Shown here: one piece after another, positions 13,101 to 23,264 of the stretch
Position numbering within the stretch: position 1 is the stretch's first letter
How the letters are laid out: the number at the start of each line of letters is the position of its first letter
DNA from: Saxidomus purpurata
Taxonomy: Eukaryota > Mollusca > Bivalvia > Venerida > Veneridae
Assembly: GCA_022818135.1 (NCBI GenBank)
Contig: JAFMSR010000001.1
Location: 39,671,312-39,735,311, forward strand
Direction: 5' to 3'
DNA: 64,000 nucleotides
Position numbers and translations under genes: made by a program
The notes under the pieces: model-generated
Seen by the model: only the letters and a program-made list of their open reading frames with translations
What the model was told of the DNA's origin: nothing
The model's database searches: none

Positions 13101-16100
13101 AACAGTTTAACAGAAGGGTCATTCATTTTTATGTGGTAAATATTATATTTGTCATGTTTTTCTTTTAAAATGCTGTTTAGAGTGGGTGGACCAACGCTCG
13201 GCGTATACTAACGCTCAGCGTAAATGAGGTTTCTTTGTGATTTTTCGAAAAAAATCTTTAAAAAGTCTTAACTTTAGGGTGCTGTTTAATATTTTTACAT
13301 CGTCTGTCAGGGGTGTAACTTGTATCAGTTATTTTGAAAATAACTTCTGTAAGTGATTTTTGAAACATTTTGTTAATAAAATTACTTCCCTTTGCTGAAA
13401 GAATTAACTCCTTTGAAATTGAGGCGACCAAAATAATGGGAATATCTGAAAATAACGTATACACAATGTACAGGTTACAAATCAACATTTCAGCTTTTCT
13501 TGAATTTTTTCATTACTAGCAGATCTCCCTAGACAGCGACCTTAGTGAACCGGAATCGGTTCTCTAGCTATATCCGTCTATACACTAGCAAACCGGAATT
13601 GTTTTCCTGCATATATTACAGGTAATTGTGATAAGAAAATAGATTATTTAATAATTATCAAGTGAAAACTTTCATTTAAACAATAAAAATGTGGGATTAT
13701 CAGTTAATCTGCATTAGTTTTCAACGTGTCGATTGTCGAATAATTGATCTCCTTCGCCTTCCGCACTTCCGGTTTTAATATGATGCGGACGAATAAATAA
13801 GCGTGTCGTTATCGGCACACCATGCGGGCATCGATACAGCTATAGAGTCAATGTAATTAGTTTATTTATACTTAAATGGTATTGATTATGTCGAACAACT
13901 GTATAACAACTATAAAGCATTAGTCACTGTTAGAGAGAATTATGGTTAAAGTTAACGAGTGTCATAATTTTAGTCACATATGGTATTAGCAGTAACAGAT
14001 TATTTGCAGAAACATAATTATATATTATTAGATAATAAGATAATGCGACTTGCGACAGCATTATCTAATTTTCATAAGGGAAATGTTATAGTTTTAAACT
14101 TATCTTGGAATAACATCACATATAATAGTTATTGTGAAATATAATAACAATAGAGTTAGTAGAAGAGCGTTCAGTTACATGTATGACAGAATGAATCTTA
14201 ACGGGAAATAAATAACACGTGTTTTTTCTATTAATCTTTACAAATATGATACTAAAACATTTTTGTCTTTTAAAAGCTAGAACTAAATGTCATTCTGAAT
14301 ACATTTTTGCTGGCAATAAATACCCATTTAGAGACATACCATAAATCTGAGATCACTTCAAATAACCCCAAACTAACTTTTATTCCAATAATTGTGAGTA
14401 TAGGCACCAAACCTGAAAAGTTTTAGCTAAATATATTTAGCTCATGTTTGTTCGTTGTAGGGAGTGCCTCTTTAAGATACATGAATACAAGTATATCGTA
14501 ATATGAGTTTATCCCTTCTAAAATCAATAGTTTTGTGATCGTTCATATATGTTGTCTATAACTTTTTATATGTTATTCAATTTTTCACACGGTACATTTC
14601 CGTGAAGATTTATTTCCCTCCTATACAAAATAAATGCAAAAATTCCTCGCATGTGACATTCTTCATACGTCAAACAATTTTTTAAACCTGGAGATATGAT
14701 TGAATTTCCGAGTACTTAATTATTTTTTAATATAAACAATGTATAGTATAACAAGAGCACCGCCTACGGGTGCCTGACGCTCGTCTGATTTTATCCTTTT
14801 ACAGTTTATTTATTACCATTTTATTTAAGTAACAGTGTCCTTGACCCCGAAACACAATCCCACAAAAGGTTTTCATAATAATTACTAGACATAAGTTTGG
14901 TCACAATTATTCAACTGCAACTAAAGATATTGTGTTTTCCCATTTTTCTATTTTTAGAAAAAAATCCTGAGCTTTGACTCCATGAGCCCCAAACACAATC
15001 CCAATAAAAGTCTTCATTTATATATATTACACACTTAATAATTTAGTTAAGTTCTGTCAATTGGAACTAAAGATATTGAACATATTATTGTTTTTCTATT
15101 TTTAGTTACAGTGACCTTGACAATGACCCCAGGAGCCCCAAAACACAACCCCATTAAAGATCTTCTTAAATACTTACTACAAACGAAAGTTGGTTACATT
15201 ATGTCAACTGTAACTAAAGATATTGAATATATTACAGTTTTCCTATTTTTAGTAACAGTAACCTTGTGACCCCAAAAAACAGGTCAGACTCAGCATTTTT
15301 AGCATACAATGTGAAGAAGGATATTAGATGAACAAGCTGTCCAAGTTTCAAAGTGATAGCTTTGATAGTTTCCATGTAAGTGACCTAAACGCAAAACTTA
15401 ACCAACGCCGACGACAATGACGAAGACAATCAAGTGACGACAATAGCTCGTCATTTTTTTCAAAAATCAGACGAGCTAAAAATGCATTTTGCTGAGAATG
15501 TTTAAAGACAGACGCAAACACAGGTCTTACTATTTGTAACAAAGTACATTCATTAATGAGTGAATTGTCTATGTCGTGTTGTTTTCACGGCTTTGAGTAC
15601 TACAACGTTGTACCCCACATCTGTTTGAAGGTTTTAATTAATTAGTGTCATAAGTCAAATTATAAGTGCTTTGTTCATAAATGCTCATCTTCTGTATAAA
15701 ATAGTGCCGTTTGGGTAGAAAAGTCAGTCAGAATAATGGCTTTCCAGGAACCACTATTGGGACAACGAATACGAATACTGTGGCATATTTGGTCATAGTT
15801 TCATCCGCCGTCTATGTGTAGGCTGGCGAAATGGTAGTCTACACAATGATCTACCATTTCACAGTGAAGCACATGGGACAGGAGGATTAATAGTCGTCGG
15901 GTTGTTGCAGAAGTTATGCAGGTGGAAGCTGGCGAAGTTTTACATAGTCTTCATACAGATAGGTAAAAATGATATTGAAAACTTTAACAATCATCAGCGA
16001 CTCCATGCCCTATACTTGATAAGAAATAAATTCCGCAGCTGTGGTGTTCAGCACGTCGTATTTGAGAGCCTCTTCCATTGTCATCAACGTCGATACAAGT

Positions 16101-18289
16101 TATGCAGACGTCTTAACAAGACCTTGTTGAAACTCCAACTTGACAAAATATGGTCACATGGCGCAGAGTTAATGAACAATGACGTTATAGACAGACGTGA
16201 TGATGTGCTTAGAAGAGATGTTGACTATAAGTTCACCGACAGCATCAGTCATGCCTTCCTCTACCTGAACCAGAGGCTCTGAAAACAGTCCTTTTCAGGG
16301 CTAAACTGACTTAACAGGGTCGACGGGCCATGATAAGAGCTCCTCCTCGTGGTGTAGCCTGGATGTGACATAATGAAAATGAAATAGTGTTTCCGCTAGA
16401 CCGTTTTTGGATGGCGCAGCGCCGTCCTGCCCTTTTGATGGCCGGCCATGCGCCATCCTGCCTCGATCAAAGGCCCTTACCGCCACCGCGCCCGTTTTAC
16501 TAATAATGAAACTGCCAGCACGCCCTGAATACACGCACGTGTCCGCCGAATTAAATCGATAATCCTAAACAGTCGTCAGACGTGTGCTCCGCCTACCGAC
16601 AATCCTTAAAATAAAAGTGTCAACACGTCCTCTAATACACACCATGTCCGCCGAATTAAATCGATAATCCGAACGGCAGACGTGTGCTCCGCCTCTCGAT
16701 AATAATAGTCACGTTAGATCCGCCTACATGAACTTCTATATTGAATATTACCTGTCAATCACAGCGTCCCGCGTCCAGTGAAAACGTTGCTGATCAATAT
16801 GTTTGATTCGCTAGAGGCAAATTAAAATTAATCTGTTGGTCAAAAAGTATAGTTAGAGTGTGAAAACTTCATTTAATGACGACACTTATGAATTGTTTAG
16901 TTTACAACACGTGTTTTTTCTGTTTATCCCGCTAAATTGAAAATTATCAGTATATTTTCTTTTCATTTTTTTTCAATCATTATACTATAATTACCTGTAC
17001 ATATATGACCGACTCTTTATTTGTTTTTTTCTTCTATAATCTTACATTCCGTAAACGCATATAATTTAGAAGAGAAGGAAAGCAAGAGGTTTCCATGTTA
17101 TGTTTTTGAATAATTTTATTTTAAATTAAATGTTCATCGTACCGTCGGCTGATGACAATTGTTATCATCGAAACAGTGATAAAGTCGGTAAAAAGTCAAA
17201 ATAAATGGCCAAAAATCGGCGATAACGGGATCGCGAAAATATGTGATAAACAGAGACAAATACACAAAACCGTTAAAATTGGTCTAATCTAACAAACTCG
17301 ACAAGGTGGGAGCCATGTGTGTATCATATTCTACATGTAAACATGAAGTATTATTAAAAAATACTTCTCTAGAAAAAACCCAAAGGGGGTGAGGGGAAGG
17401 TTTACATTTTGTTTTGAGGCCCTCTCCTCAGGATCTAGAAATTCTTAAGCCCAATGGCAATAAATTAAGCCAGATTATGTCATATAAACAAGGCTTTAAT
17501 TACATGCAGTTGCAAGTGTAAAGAAAGAAAAATATATATACATGACAAAGTGATCCCGCCCTTATGTACATGAGAAAACAAAAGTGCCCTTTTTAAACAT
17601 AGCCGCGCGTCAGAAGTGCCCTTTTTAGACAAAAACGCCATGCCCCTTTCTGATCCTGCAGGAAACACTATGAAAGCAAATTCTTATGTATATTTAGGTT
17701 TAATTATTTCTCTCTAGTTGAAAGGTTGAGATTGGTCTTTAAACTGAGCATAAAAATTTGAGGTTAGCTGGATTTCTGCTGAAGAGTTATAACATGGAAT
17801 TTTTATGCCGAGCGTTGGTCCACCCACTAGAGCTGTTGATTGTTTGCCTAACCCTACGGTGCGATGGTATCTGTCGCTAGCCCCCATTCTTGTCTATATA
17901 TTGGGCATTCCAGTTTAAGGACACTAAAATTTACTGTAAGCAATCGTAAATTCAACTGATTTTTACATCGAAGTAAGACGTAGAAGTAGTCCAAATAATT
18001 GTACTCAACGGGTGAATATCGTTATAATTTTTGCTAGGCCCTATCCAGCCTCAGATAAAAAGCGCATATAACTATAAAATGACCGTATGTAAAATGGGTC
18101 TGCGTTTGAAGTCTTATTATTGAGACTAACGTAGAAGGTGAACAACTCTCAACAGCTCAAATTTAATTATCCGTTTTCTTGTGAGTTGTGCCTAAATTAA
18201 AAAACTGTTGTCCGGATGAATAAAGGAAACAAGGTTTGACAAAATAACGATTAACCAGAAATACTTTACTTACATTTTTCGCAAACCAT
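7124..18289 (-). CDS. CRIPT: CRIPT, cysteine-rich PDZ-binding protein (5 exons)
   Basis: A complete 100-aa CRIPT can be assembled from five exons on the minus strand: 18274-18289, 11806-11871, 9196-9250, 8714-8796 and 7124-7206 (stop TGA at 7124-7126). All introns are GT-AG and all phases join without adjustment. The protein starts MVCEKC, continues LGKVITPDPWKSGARNTT and SLNENKALT, and carries CKICKSSVHQ, GSHYCQGCAYKKGICAMCGK near the C-terminus; the CxxC pairs expected to bind zinc are intact. Human CRIPT has 101 residues. CRIPT is known as a binder of the third PDZ domain of PSD-95 and as a component of the activated minor spliceosome. The C-terminus here is QSST instead of the human QTSV. 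Exon 1 codes only five codons plus one base, and intron 1 is 6.4 kb because of transposons. Identity is close to certain. Confidence 0.95.
7325..7590 (+). repeat. Interspersed repeat with AACAAGAG start, in CRIPT intron 4
   Basis: It begins AACAAGAGTGTCATGATGGC and continues CTATATCATC, GGGTACCATCGGCTATA and a long tail ending CTTGGTTTTAGAATTTAGAC. The same opening, GATGGCC, TATATCA, GGCTACCATTGGCTATA, is seen near 43845. It shares the AACAAGAG start plus a small hairpin with the elements at 9905 and 14753. Confidence 0.6.
7754..8700. mobile_element. Non-autonomous hAT element, 947 bp
   Basis: The ends are inverted repeats: TAAGGATCGGAACGAAT on the left and, read inward from the right, TAAGGATGGGAACGAAT (one mismatch in 17). 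The element is flanked by an exact 8-bp duplication, GTTTATAA, at 7746-7753 and 8701-8708. An 8-bp duplication is the signature of the hAT superfamily. No transposase is coded, so it is a MITE-like copy. It lies in CRIPT intron 4, a few bases from exon 4 (8714-8796). Confidence 0.9.
9905..11450 (+). mobile_element. Pearl/Helitron-like element with a 164-bp tandem core
   Basis: The left end is AACAAGAGCTGTCACATGACAGC, which contains the hairpin GCTGTC/GACAGC. A perfect 14-bp inverted pair, GCTCGACTATTCGA at 9932-9945 and its complement at 11427-11440, marks the two sides, and the right end is GAGCTAAAAA. Between them TTCTAAGTTAAAAAGG recurs at about 10561, 10725, 10894, 11058 and 11222, with degenerate copies at 10298 and 10398, a period near 164 bp. 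This plan, two arms with subterminal inverted repeats around a tandem core, matches pearl-type non-autonomous Helitron-like elements of bivalves as I know them. It sits in CRIPT intron 2. Class assignment is inference; the structure is seen. Confidence 0.75.
11872..13181. other. Intron 1 of CRIPT, no feature recognised
   Basis: AT-rich intronic sequence. Plus-strand open frames at 12301-12561 and 12843-13139 show no family resemblance and lack splice context, so I leave them unannotated. Confidence 0.4.
14753..15480 (+). mobile_element. Nested tandem-core element (AACAAGAGC family)
   Basis: It starts AACAAGAGCACCGCCTACGG with a small hairpin GCACC/GGTGC. A perfect 14-bp inverted pair follows: GCTCGTCTGATTTT at 14779-14792 and its complement at 15463-15476, then CTAAAAAT. 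The core repeats at about 146 bp, with CTAAAGATATTG near 14921, 15067 and 15214, each followed by a CTATTTTTAG stretch and a TGACC/CCCAAAACACA block. The same plan as the 9905-11450 element but unrelated core sequence. Inserted inside the 4.65-kb transposon, so it is younger than that insertion. Confidence 0.75.
15737..16282 (+). CDS. SGNH/GDSL-hydrolase-like open frame inside the transposon
   Basis: An open frame of about 180 codons ends at TGA 16280-16282. It carries FGHSFIRRLCVGW near its start, SEAHGTGGL, then FIQIGKNDI and HVVFESLF, and ends DSISHAFLYLNQRL. The order GHS, GG and IGxND resembles SGNH blocks I to III (GDS, G, GxND), with H in place of the aspartate after G. No ATG occurs near the start; a possible 3' splice site (CTTTCCAG, 15740-15747) would open an exon at 15748. 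It may be an internal exon of a transposon gene, a captured domain, or a degenerate copy. Similar SGNH-like proteins accompany several animal transposons. Family match is by motif only; activity is unknown. Confidence 0.45.
   Translation, partial: WLSRNHYWDNEYEYCGIFGHSFIRRLCVGWRNGSLHNDLPFHSEAHGTGGLIVVGLLQKLCRWKLAKFYIVFIQIGKNDIENFNNHQRLHALYLIRNKFRSCGVQHVVFESLFHCHQRRYKLCRRLNKTLLKLQLDKIWSHGAELMNNDVIDRRDDVLRRDVDYKFTDSISHAFLYLNQRL
16300..16720. repeat. GC-rich block with a 105-bp tandem duplication
   Basis: GTCCGCCGAATTAAATCGAT occurs at 16541 and again at 16646, each followed by CAGACGTGTGCTCCGCC. Upstream, GGCGCAGCGCCGTCCTGCCC and GGCCGGCCATGCGCC make a locally GC-rich stretch that contrasts with the AT-rich surroundings. 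Part of the 4.65-kb transposon. Confidence 0.6.
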
Positions 18290-18437
18290 AGTGAAAATAT
18301 GTTTAAAAAGCAGTTAATTTTTTTGTTCGTCGTTTGTTGTTTATTTTGTGAGCTATTATATCAACTATTCGTGATTTTCGCTTTATGTAGCTCGGCTAAA
18401 GCCTGTACACACACGTGAATTATCCAGAGGTGTCGTA
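18290..18437. promoter_or_regulatory. Candidate promoter of CRIPT, perhaps bidirectional
   Basis: The CRIPT start codon lies at 18289 on the minus strand. Only 148 bases away, on the plus strand, is ATGGCCAAAAGTCGGTACG at 18438-18456 followed by a good 5' splice site GTAAGC. If that is the first exon (MAKSRY...) of a second gene, the two share this interval as a head-to-head promoter. No later exon of the plus-strand gene was found before 23 kb, so this is tentative. Confidence 0.3.
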
Positions 18438-18456
18438 ATGGCCAAAAGTCGGTACG

Positions 18457-20889
18457 GTAAGCAAGGATACGTGACTGATATGTATTGAAATTTCAGTTTT
18501 AAAGTATCACAGTTGAATGTTTGTATTGAAAAACCGTCAAAATTGAATGCTGTAATCTCGAAATAATATGAAAATAAGCAATACCTATATCGGGCAAAAG
18601 TATAACAGGAATTTCATTTTTAGAAATGGTACGAAATTTCAGGGGACGCAAAAACGGTTAAAGTTACGAAAAATATTGGTACCGAATATCCATAGAGTTA
18701 TGAATAATAATACTACTAATAAAAAATCAAAGGACTGAAAGTGCTGGAGGGTCGATTGCCTCTGAACAACACAGACTGTACACATACATGTGTAAATATC
18801 AGGACAACCCATGCATGAGTTTGACCTTTAACCATATGTGTAAACTTTACTTTTGATAGGAACCCATGTGCTTACCTTTTGCATTCAGTGACTACATGTA
18901 TGTTCAACTACCCTATAAAGTATCATAGCTGTGAATGGTAACTGAGAAGTGGATATTTAAAAACCGGAACTGAAAATTCAAAGTTTGCACAACTTTTAAT
19001 GTCATTCAAAAGTTATGGGATTTGCCCATAGGGTTGATTGTATTGTGTCAATAATACAAAATAAATTCCTATCCTAAATTGTAGGCAAAAACTGAACAAT
19101 GAGCAAGATCAAAGAAGACACAGAGTAAATTAATAACTGAACAAGAAAAACAGTGATACAAAGTATCACAGCGGGCCCACAAACAAAACTGACATGTAAA
19201 TATTCTAGAAATTGGTGATGATTGATGTTGAGGCATGGCCCCAAAAGAACCCAAGGAAATCAATTCTGGTTGTACAAGCAAAACCTGACCCGACTACTGA
19301 CTGAACTTTACTGTTATCGAAAAATATGTATACAGTATGTCTTATTAACATTATCCTTATAAGTTTGACATGAATGAAGTTTTCTATGATTATTTGCTGT
19401 AAAACATTTAAAATGGTTTAAAGTCTTAAAATTATAAGTAAAACAGAAGAAAAATGTAAAAAAAATCCGAATTAAATGGGTTTCGAACTCGCGTCCGCCG
19501 CAGTAAGTGCGCAAATTCAATTTCCAGCATCTCTACCAACTCCTCTACGTCCGCTGACTATAGAGTTTTTGGTAAAAAACGAGTTCTTATAAATTTTTAT
19601 GTCCAAGTCGTTCGTTCGCGCATTAATAGTATTTACGATTAATTACACATTTAAAGAACAATAACGAAATAATATTATTCTATTCTGAAATGTTTTTAAA
19701 TTATTTAGATTTATTACTATATAATTTTGAAAACAGAAATCGCTATAATGCCTAACAACTGTTTATATGGAACTACTTGTTTGTATGTTGTGCGTTCGGC
19801 CGTAAGGCCGATATACTATGTTAACATTGGCTCGATTTTAACAATCGACTAAAAAAAAAGAAATAATAATTTTATTTTGAGAAGGTTACATATACTGACA
19901 TATAAAGAATTACAAGGTAAATCAAAACATAATTATCGTTTTTCCATATGGTCTTCAAAATCATTTAAATATAGACGGTTCCGGTCAAAATCTAGGGATT
20001 GATTGCGAAAAGAAATAGTGCTTTTTATGGCATCACAAGAAAGAGCATACAACTTTAGGAATATGTATAAATAGAATCTCTTTACATTTCTTAGTACAAA
20101 CCTGCATTCAACGGAAAAGTGTTGCGATTTTCAAAACAATCATTTTAGCATTTAGATATTTCCTTTTGTTGAAGTAAGAGGGAGATTTTTTTCAAATAAG
20201 TTATATTTCGATGCAACATATTTTGTGACTGGTTTCAATAACTGTTTTGCTGTTGTGTGTAACCATGGCAACCAGCTTAATAGGCATTGGTAGGTATTTC
20301 CAGTGTCGTTCTGTTTTGCCAAGCAACAAAAGATGGTAAATATACCCACATAAGTTGGATCTTTCTTGACTCCTTATACAAGCCGAAAATATATACAGCG
20401 GACATGACTGCGGTCAAACATGACTGTGGACATTACCAGTGTCTTTAACTAGTCAAAATTTTTGTTGATTTTGTTTTAAAGCAAAGTTGAGTGATTTGTG
20501 GCACCGGAGTATTAAAGGAAGATTCCTCGTCTTTGAAAGCAATTCTGTAGTGCTCTATAAAGAAGTTTCTCTATTGTTTTTGTATTTTTATAGTACAAAA
20601 GTGCATTAGTTAAAGTTGGACATTTAAAACATAACCAATCTAGTGTTATGATTAAAAAAATGCTAACCCTTGGAGTATATTTAATTGTTGGGTAGCTTTA
20701 ATCCGACTGTCATGTTACCACAAGAAGTCTTCAAAGTAAATTTTATTATTTTCTAATAGAAATGTTTGACCTCCTTATTTGATTTATTCCCTATGAAAAT
20801 AGCCTTTCAAGTTTCAGGATTTGTCATTTATGAAAATACTAAAAAAGGAGGCCTTGGAATTGACCCGCGAGACACGCATTTAATTATCT
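18457..20889. other. Intergenic or intronic, mostly featureless
   Basis: AT-rich sequence without a supported gene. It includes a tRNA-like segment (19470-19557) and a hairpin TCGGCC-GTAA-GGCCGA at 19796-19811. The short open frames show no family resemblance. Confidence 0.4.
19470..19557 (-). repeat. tRNA-derived SINE head or tRNA relic
   Basis: On the minus strand GTAGAGGAGTTGGTAGAGA resembles an RNA polymerase III A box, and GAGTTCGAAACCC about 50 bases later is a good B box. A run of T follows. The arms do not fold into a proper cloverleaf by eye, so a SINE head or a pseudogene is more likely than a functional tRNA. Confidence 0.4.
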
Positions 20890-21185
20890 TTAGCCAGTTG
20901 CCTTTGAAACTATTAATTTTGACTGATTGGCAAGATAGCTCTCAAGTAACCTGCTTGCAATTTTTGAGAGACCATAAGCTTTGAGCTTATTGGTTATTAA
21001 ATCATAGGGAATTTGATAGGTCCATAAACATTGCACCGATGTTTTATTATCGTCAAGGAAGTTGGGTAGTCGGGCACCCATAAAATCACCCGAAAGCTGA
21101 CATACGTCTTTTAAATGTAAGATACTAACTGGCCCATAACTGTTTTCAAAGACAGGATCATCTTTGTAGCTCTGGATAATCAGTT
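20890..21185 (-). mobile_element. CR1/L2-like LINE reverse-transcriptase fragment
   Basis: Minus-strand translation gives SYKDDPVFENSYGPVSILHL, matching the NYRPVSILP block at the start of CR1-like reverse transcriptases, then LPNFLDD, and MFMDLSN in another frame (the MDLSKAFD block), then YDLITNKLKAYGLSKIASRL. The middle is deleted and the frame changes, so it is a dead fragment without flanking element ends. Confidence 0.75.
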
Positions 21186-23192
21186 TTGCTCACCCGAGTC
21201 ACATTTTAGTATCACCGAATGTCCATCGTCCATCCACAGTTACTTTGTTAATCCTCTGGCATCCATATTTCGGAAGCAATGGCCAATCGATCTCGGTCAA
21301 GTTCGATTATGGGATAGATCTGAACAGTAGTTCGAGAGTTAATGCCCCTTAGAGAGCATCTGACATTGTTTATACTGTTAAAGCTGCATTAATGGTCAGA
21401 TAAAACATATATTTACAGAGTTATCACCCTCGATGTACTAAATTGACTTTATGTGACCTTGTCTACTCCCTAGCAGCTATATGTCTTAAGCAACCAAAAG
21501 ACAAACATAATGAAAATGTGAATGCCCACTATATCTGTCTTTTTAGCCCGATTATAGGCTTAATCAGAACAGAATTTTGACCATGTTGTTTTGTAAATCT
21601 GCTCTATTTAAACTTGTTTATATAAACTTCTATAAAGAAATAATGTAAAAAATATTTTTGCCCAAATTTTATGGCCTTGAGCTTATATATTTCGTATGTA
21701 TTTTGTCTTGTGGCCATTCACCAATATTTTCAAATTAAATAGCTGAAGTCAAATTTTGTCCACCGGGGTCACTTGTTTTAAATAGACTTATGTAAAGAAA
21801 TACTTTAAAAAGCTATTTCAAATCCAAATAATCCCCTGTTGTTGTTGAATGGTTCTAATGCACGTTCCAACCGTTTTCGAGCATTCTTTTCAGGTAGACA
21901 GTTTACCTACCCATCGTTCCTGGTAACGAATCAGATTTGGCGCCGCCCTATTGACATTCTTTCCTGTTTTTGAAGTTGCTTACCGCTTGTCTGAAATTGG
22001 ATCATTTCCAGAAACTTATTCGAGTTAATTTGTTAATGTCCGTGAAGTGTCGTTTTTCATTTATGAAGTTTTTAATTTTCTATAAAATGAATGAATAATA
22101 TGAGAATATGTGTTTTAACAATTCATTTATTCAAATTCTCTAAACATTAGTACAGGTAAAAATAATCGTTATCTATTATACAAGTATTTATAGGTATAAT
22201 CTAGTGTTACAGCGTTACTGTTCATTTGGAAGTTTTCTAAAAACATTTTGAAAGCTGGTCACAAACAGGCAATTAAAATAAAGTATGGTCAAATTGAAAT
22301 AACCATGCGACGTGGGGTCTTGTTGAAATGGCATCTATTAATGACGTCAATCAAAACAAACTTGACGTCAGATATGTCTTTATAACATTAATCGGTACCA
22401 ACAGAAAGGGAACAAAATTCAATGAGATCAAAAACCAAAACTCGAAAAGTTGGACGTTAAGAGTGCTTTAAGCTGGATGGGCCAATGTTTTATCTACATG
22501 ATGGCCCGGACACTTCAAGTGTCAAATAGACAGCTGTGAATGTCGAAAAACAGCGATAGTGAACGATATATACAAATGTCACCACTCAACTTCTTAGTTA
22601 TATATTTTTCTATCTGATGCTTCTAATTTCGATTTTGTTAAAAAAAGTTGTTTTCGAAATTTTTGGTCCTTATGCTCAAGCGCGCTTCTGTATAGACGTT
22701 TTGGAATAACGTTAATCGAAAGTAAGACGTTTTCTCAATAAATCGGACGACCACAGTTTTTCGTTGTGTTAATGGAATTTTCAATAGCAAGCATGTAACC
22801 GTTGAGGGAATATATGGATTGATTACACTTCATTGGCGTGAAATGTAGAATTTCGAATATTTAGGGATTAAGTATTCTCCTTTTGAGATTTTGTGTCTCA
22901 CAAAAAAGTCAGGTTTTCATATTTTTCATTTCTATGAATTATGCAAACTGATACTTTGAACTTCATGAATACCATTTCTAAGGAGTATGTTGTCATTGAG
23001 GCTGATGAATGCTTTTTTGTGGCGTCTTTATCATACAAAAAAGTCAAAGCTACATATAGTACAAGTGAACGTTAGAGTCACGTTAATACAAAGTATTCAA
23101 GAAAACTCAGTCAGCTGGGAACAGCAATACTTGATCACTAGAAGAATGATACTGGGATAATAATTATAGGAAAGAGCGGAATAAACTATTCA
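21186..23192. other. No gene; dispersed repeat pieces
   Basis: A segment at about 21845-21960 (CGTTCCAACCGTTTTCGAGC, then TTCAGGTAGACAGTTTACCTACCCATCGTTCC) matches 45865-45945 in part, so it is an interspersed family. The rest is AT-rich with no recognised feature. Confidence 0.4.
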
Positions 23193-23198
23193 TTTATT
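23193..23198 (-). terminator. Polyadenylation signal of the SLC46-like gene
   Basis: AATAAA on the minus strand, about 70 bases after the TAA at 23265-23267. Its position supports the assignment of the last exon and a short 3' UTR. Confidence 0.55.
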
Positions 23199-23264
23199 AT
23201 TACACAATCCATGTAATGTTTAACAGCAAATATATCAATTTAACTCTTCACAACCATTTGACGT

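Larger units (their letters stand above)
13182..17827. mobile_element. 4.65-kb DNA transposon with 21-bp TIRs and TAGA duplication
   Basis: The ends are a perfect inverted repeat: GTGGGTGGACCAACGCTCGG plus C at 13182-13202 and its exact complement at 17807-17827. The four bases TAGA stand on both flanks (13178-13181 and 17828-17831). A second, similar site, CTAACGCTCAGCGTA, lies just inside the left end. The body contains a nested tandem-core element (14753-15480), an SGNH-like open frame (15737-16282) and a GC-rich block with a 105-bp duplication (16300-16720). No transposase could be recognised, so the superfamily is open; a 4-bp duplication would fit Chapaev-, Ginger- or Academ-type elements among others. 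It occupies most of CRIPT intron 1. Confidence 0.85.

Noticed and set aside
13815..13835. ATGGTGTGC on the minus strand as CRIPT exon 1
   Set aside because: It is inside the inserted transposon and is followed by a stop with no donor; the exon at 18274-18289 fits in sequence and phase.
19470..19557. Functional tRNA gene on the minus strand
   Set aside because: A and B boxes are present but the arms do not pair as a cloverleaf; a SINE or relic is more likely.
22978..23030. EYVVIEADE peptide that looked like exon 2 of a tRNA-His guanylyltransferase joined to MAKSRY
   Set aside because: The splice phase does not fit and similarity stops after nine residues.
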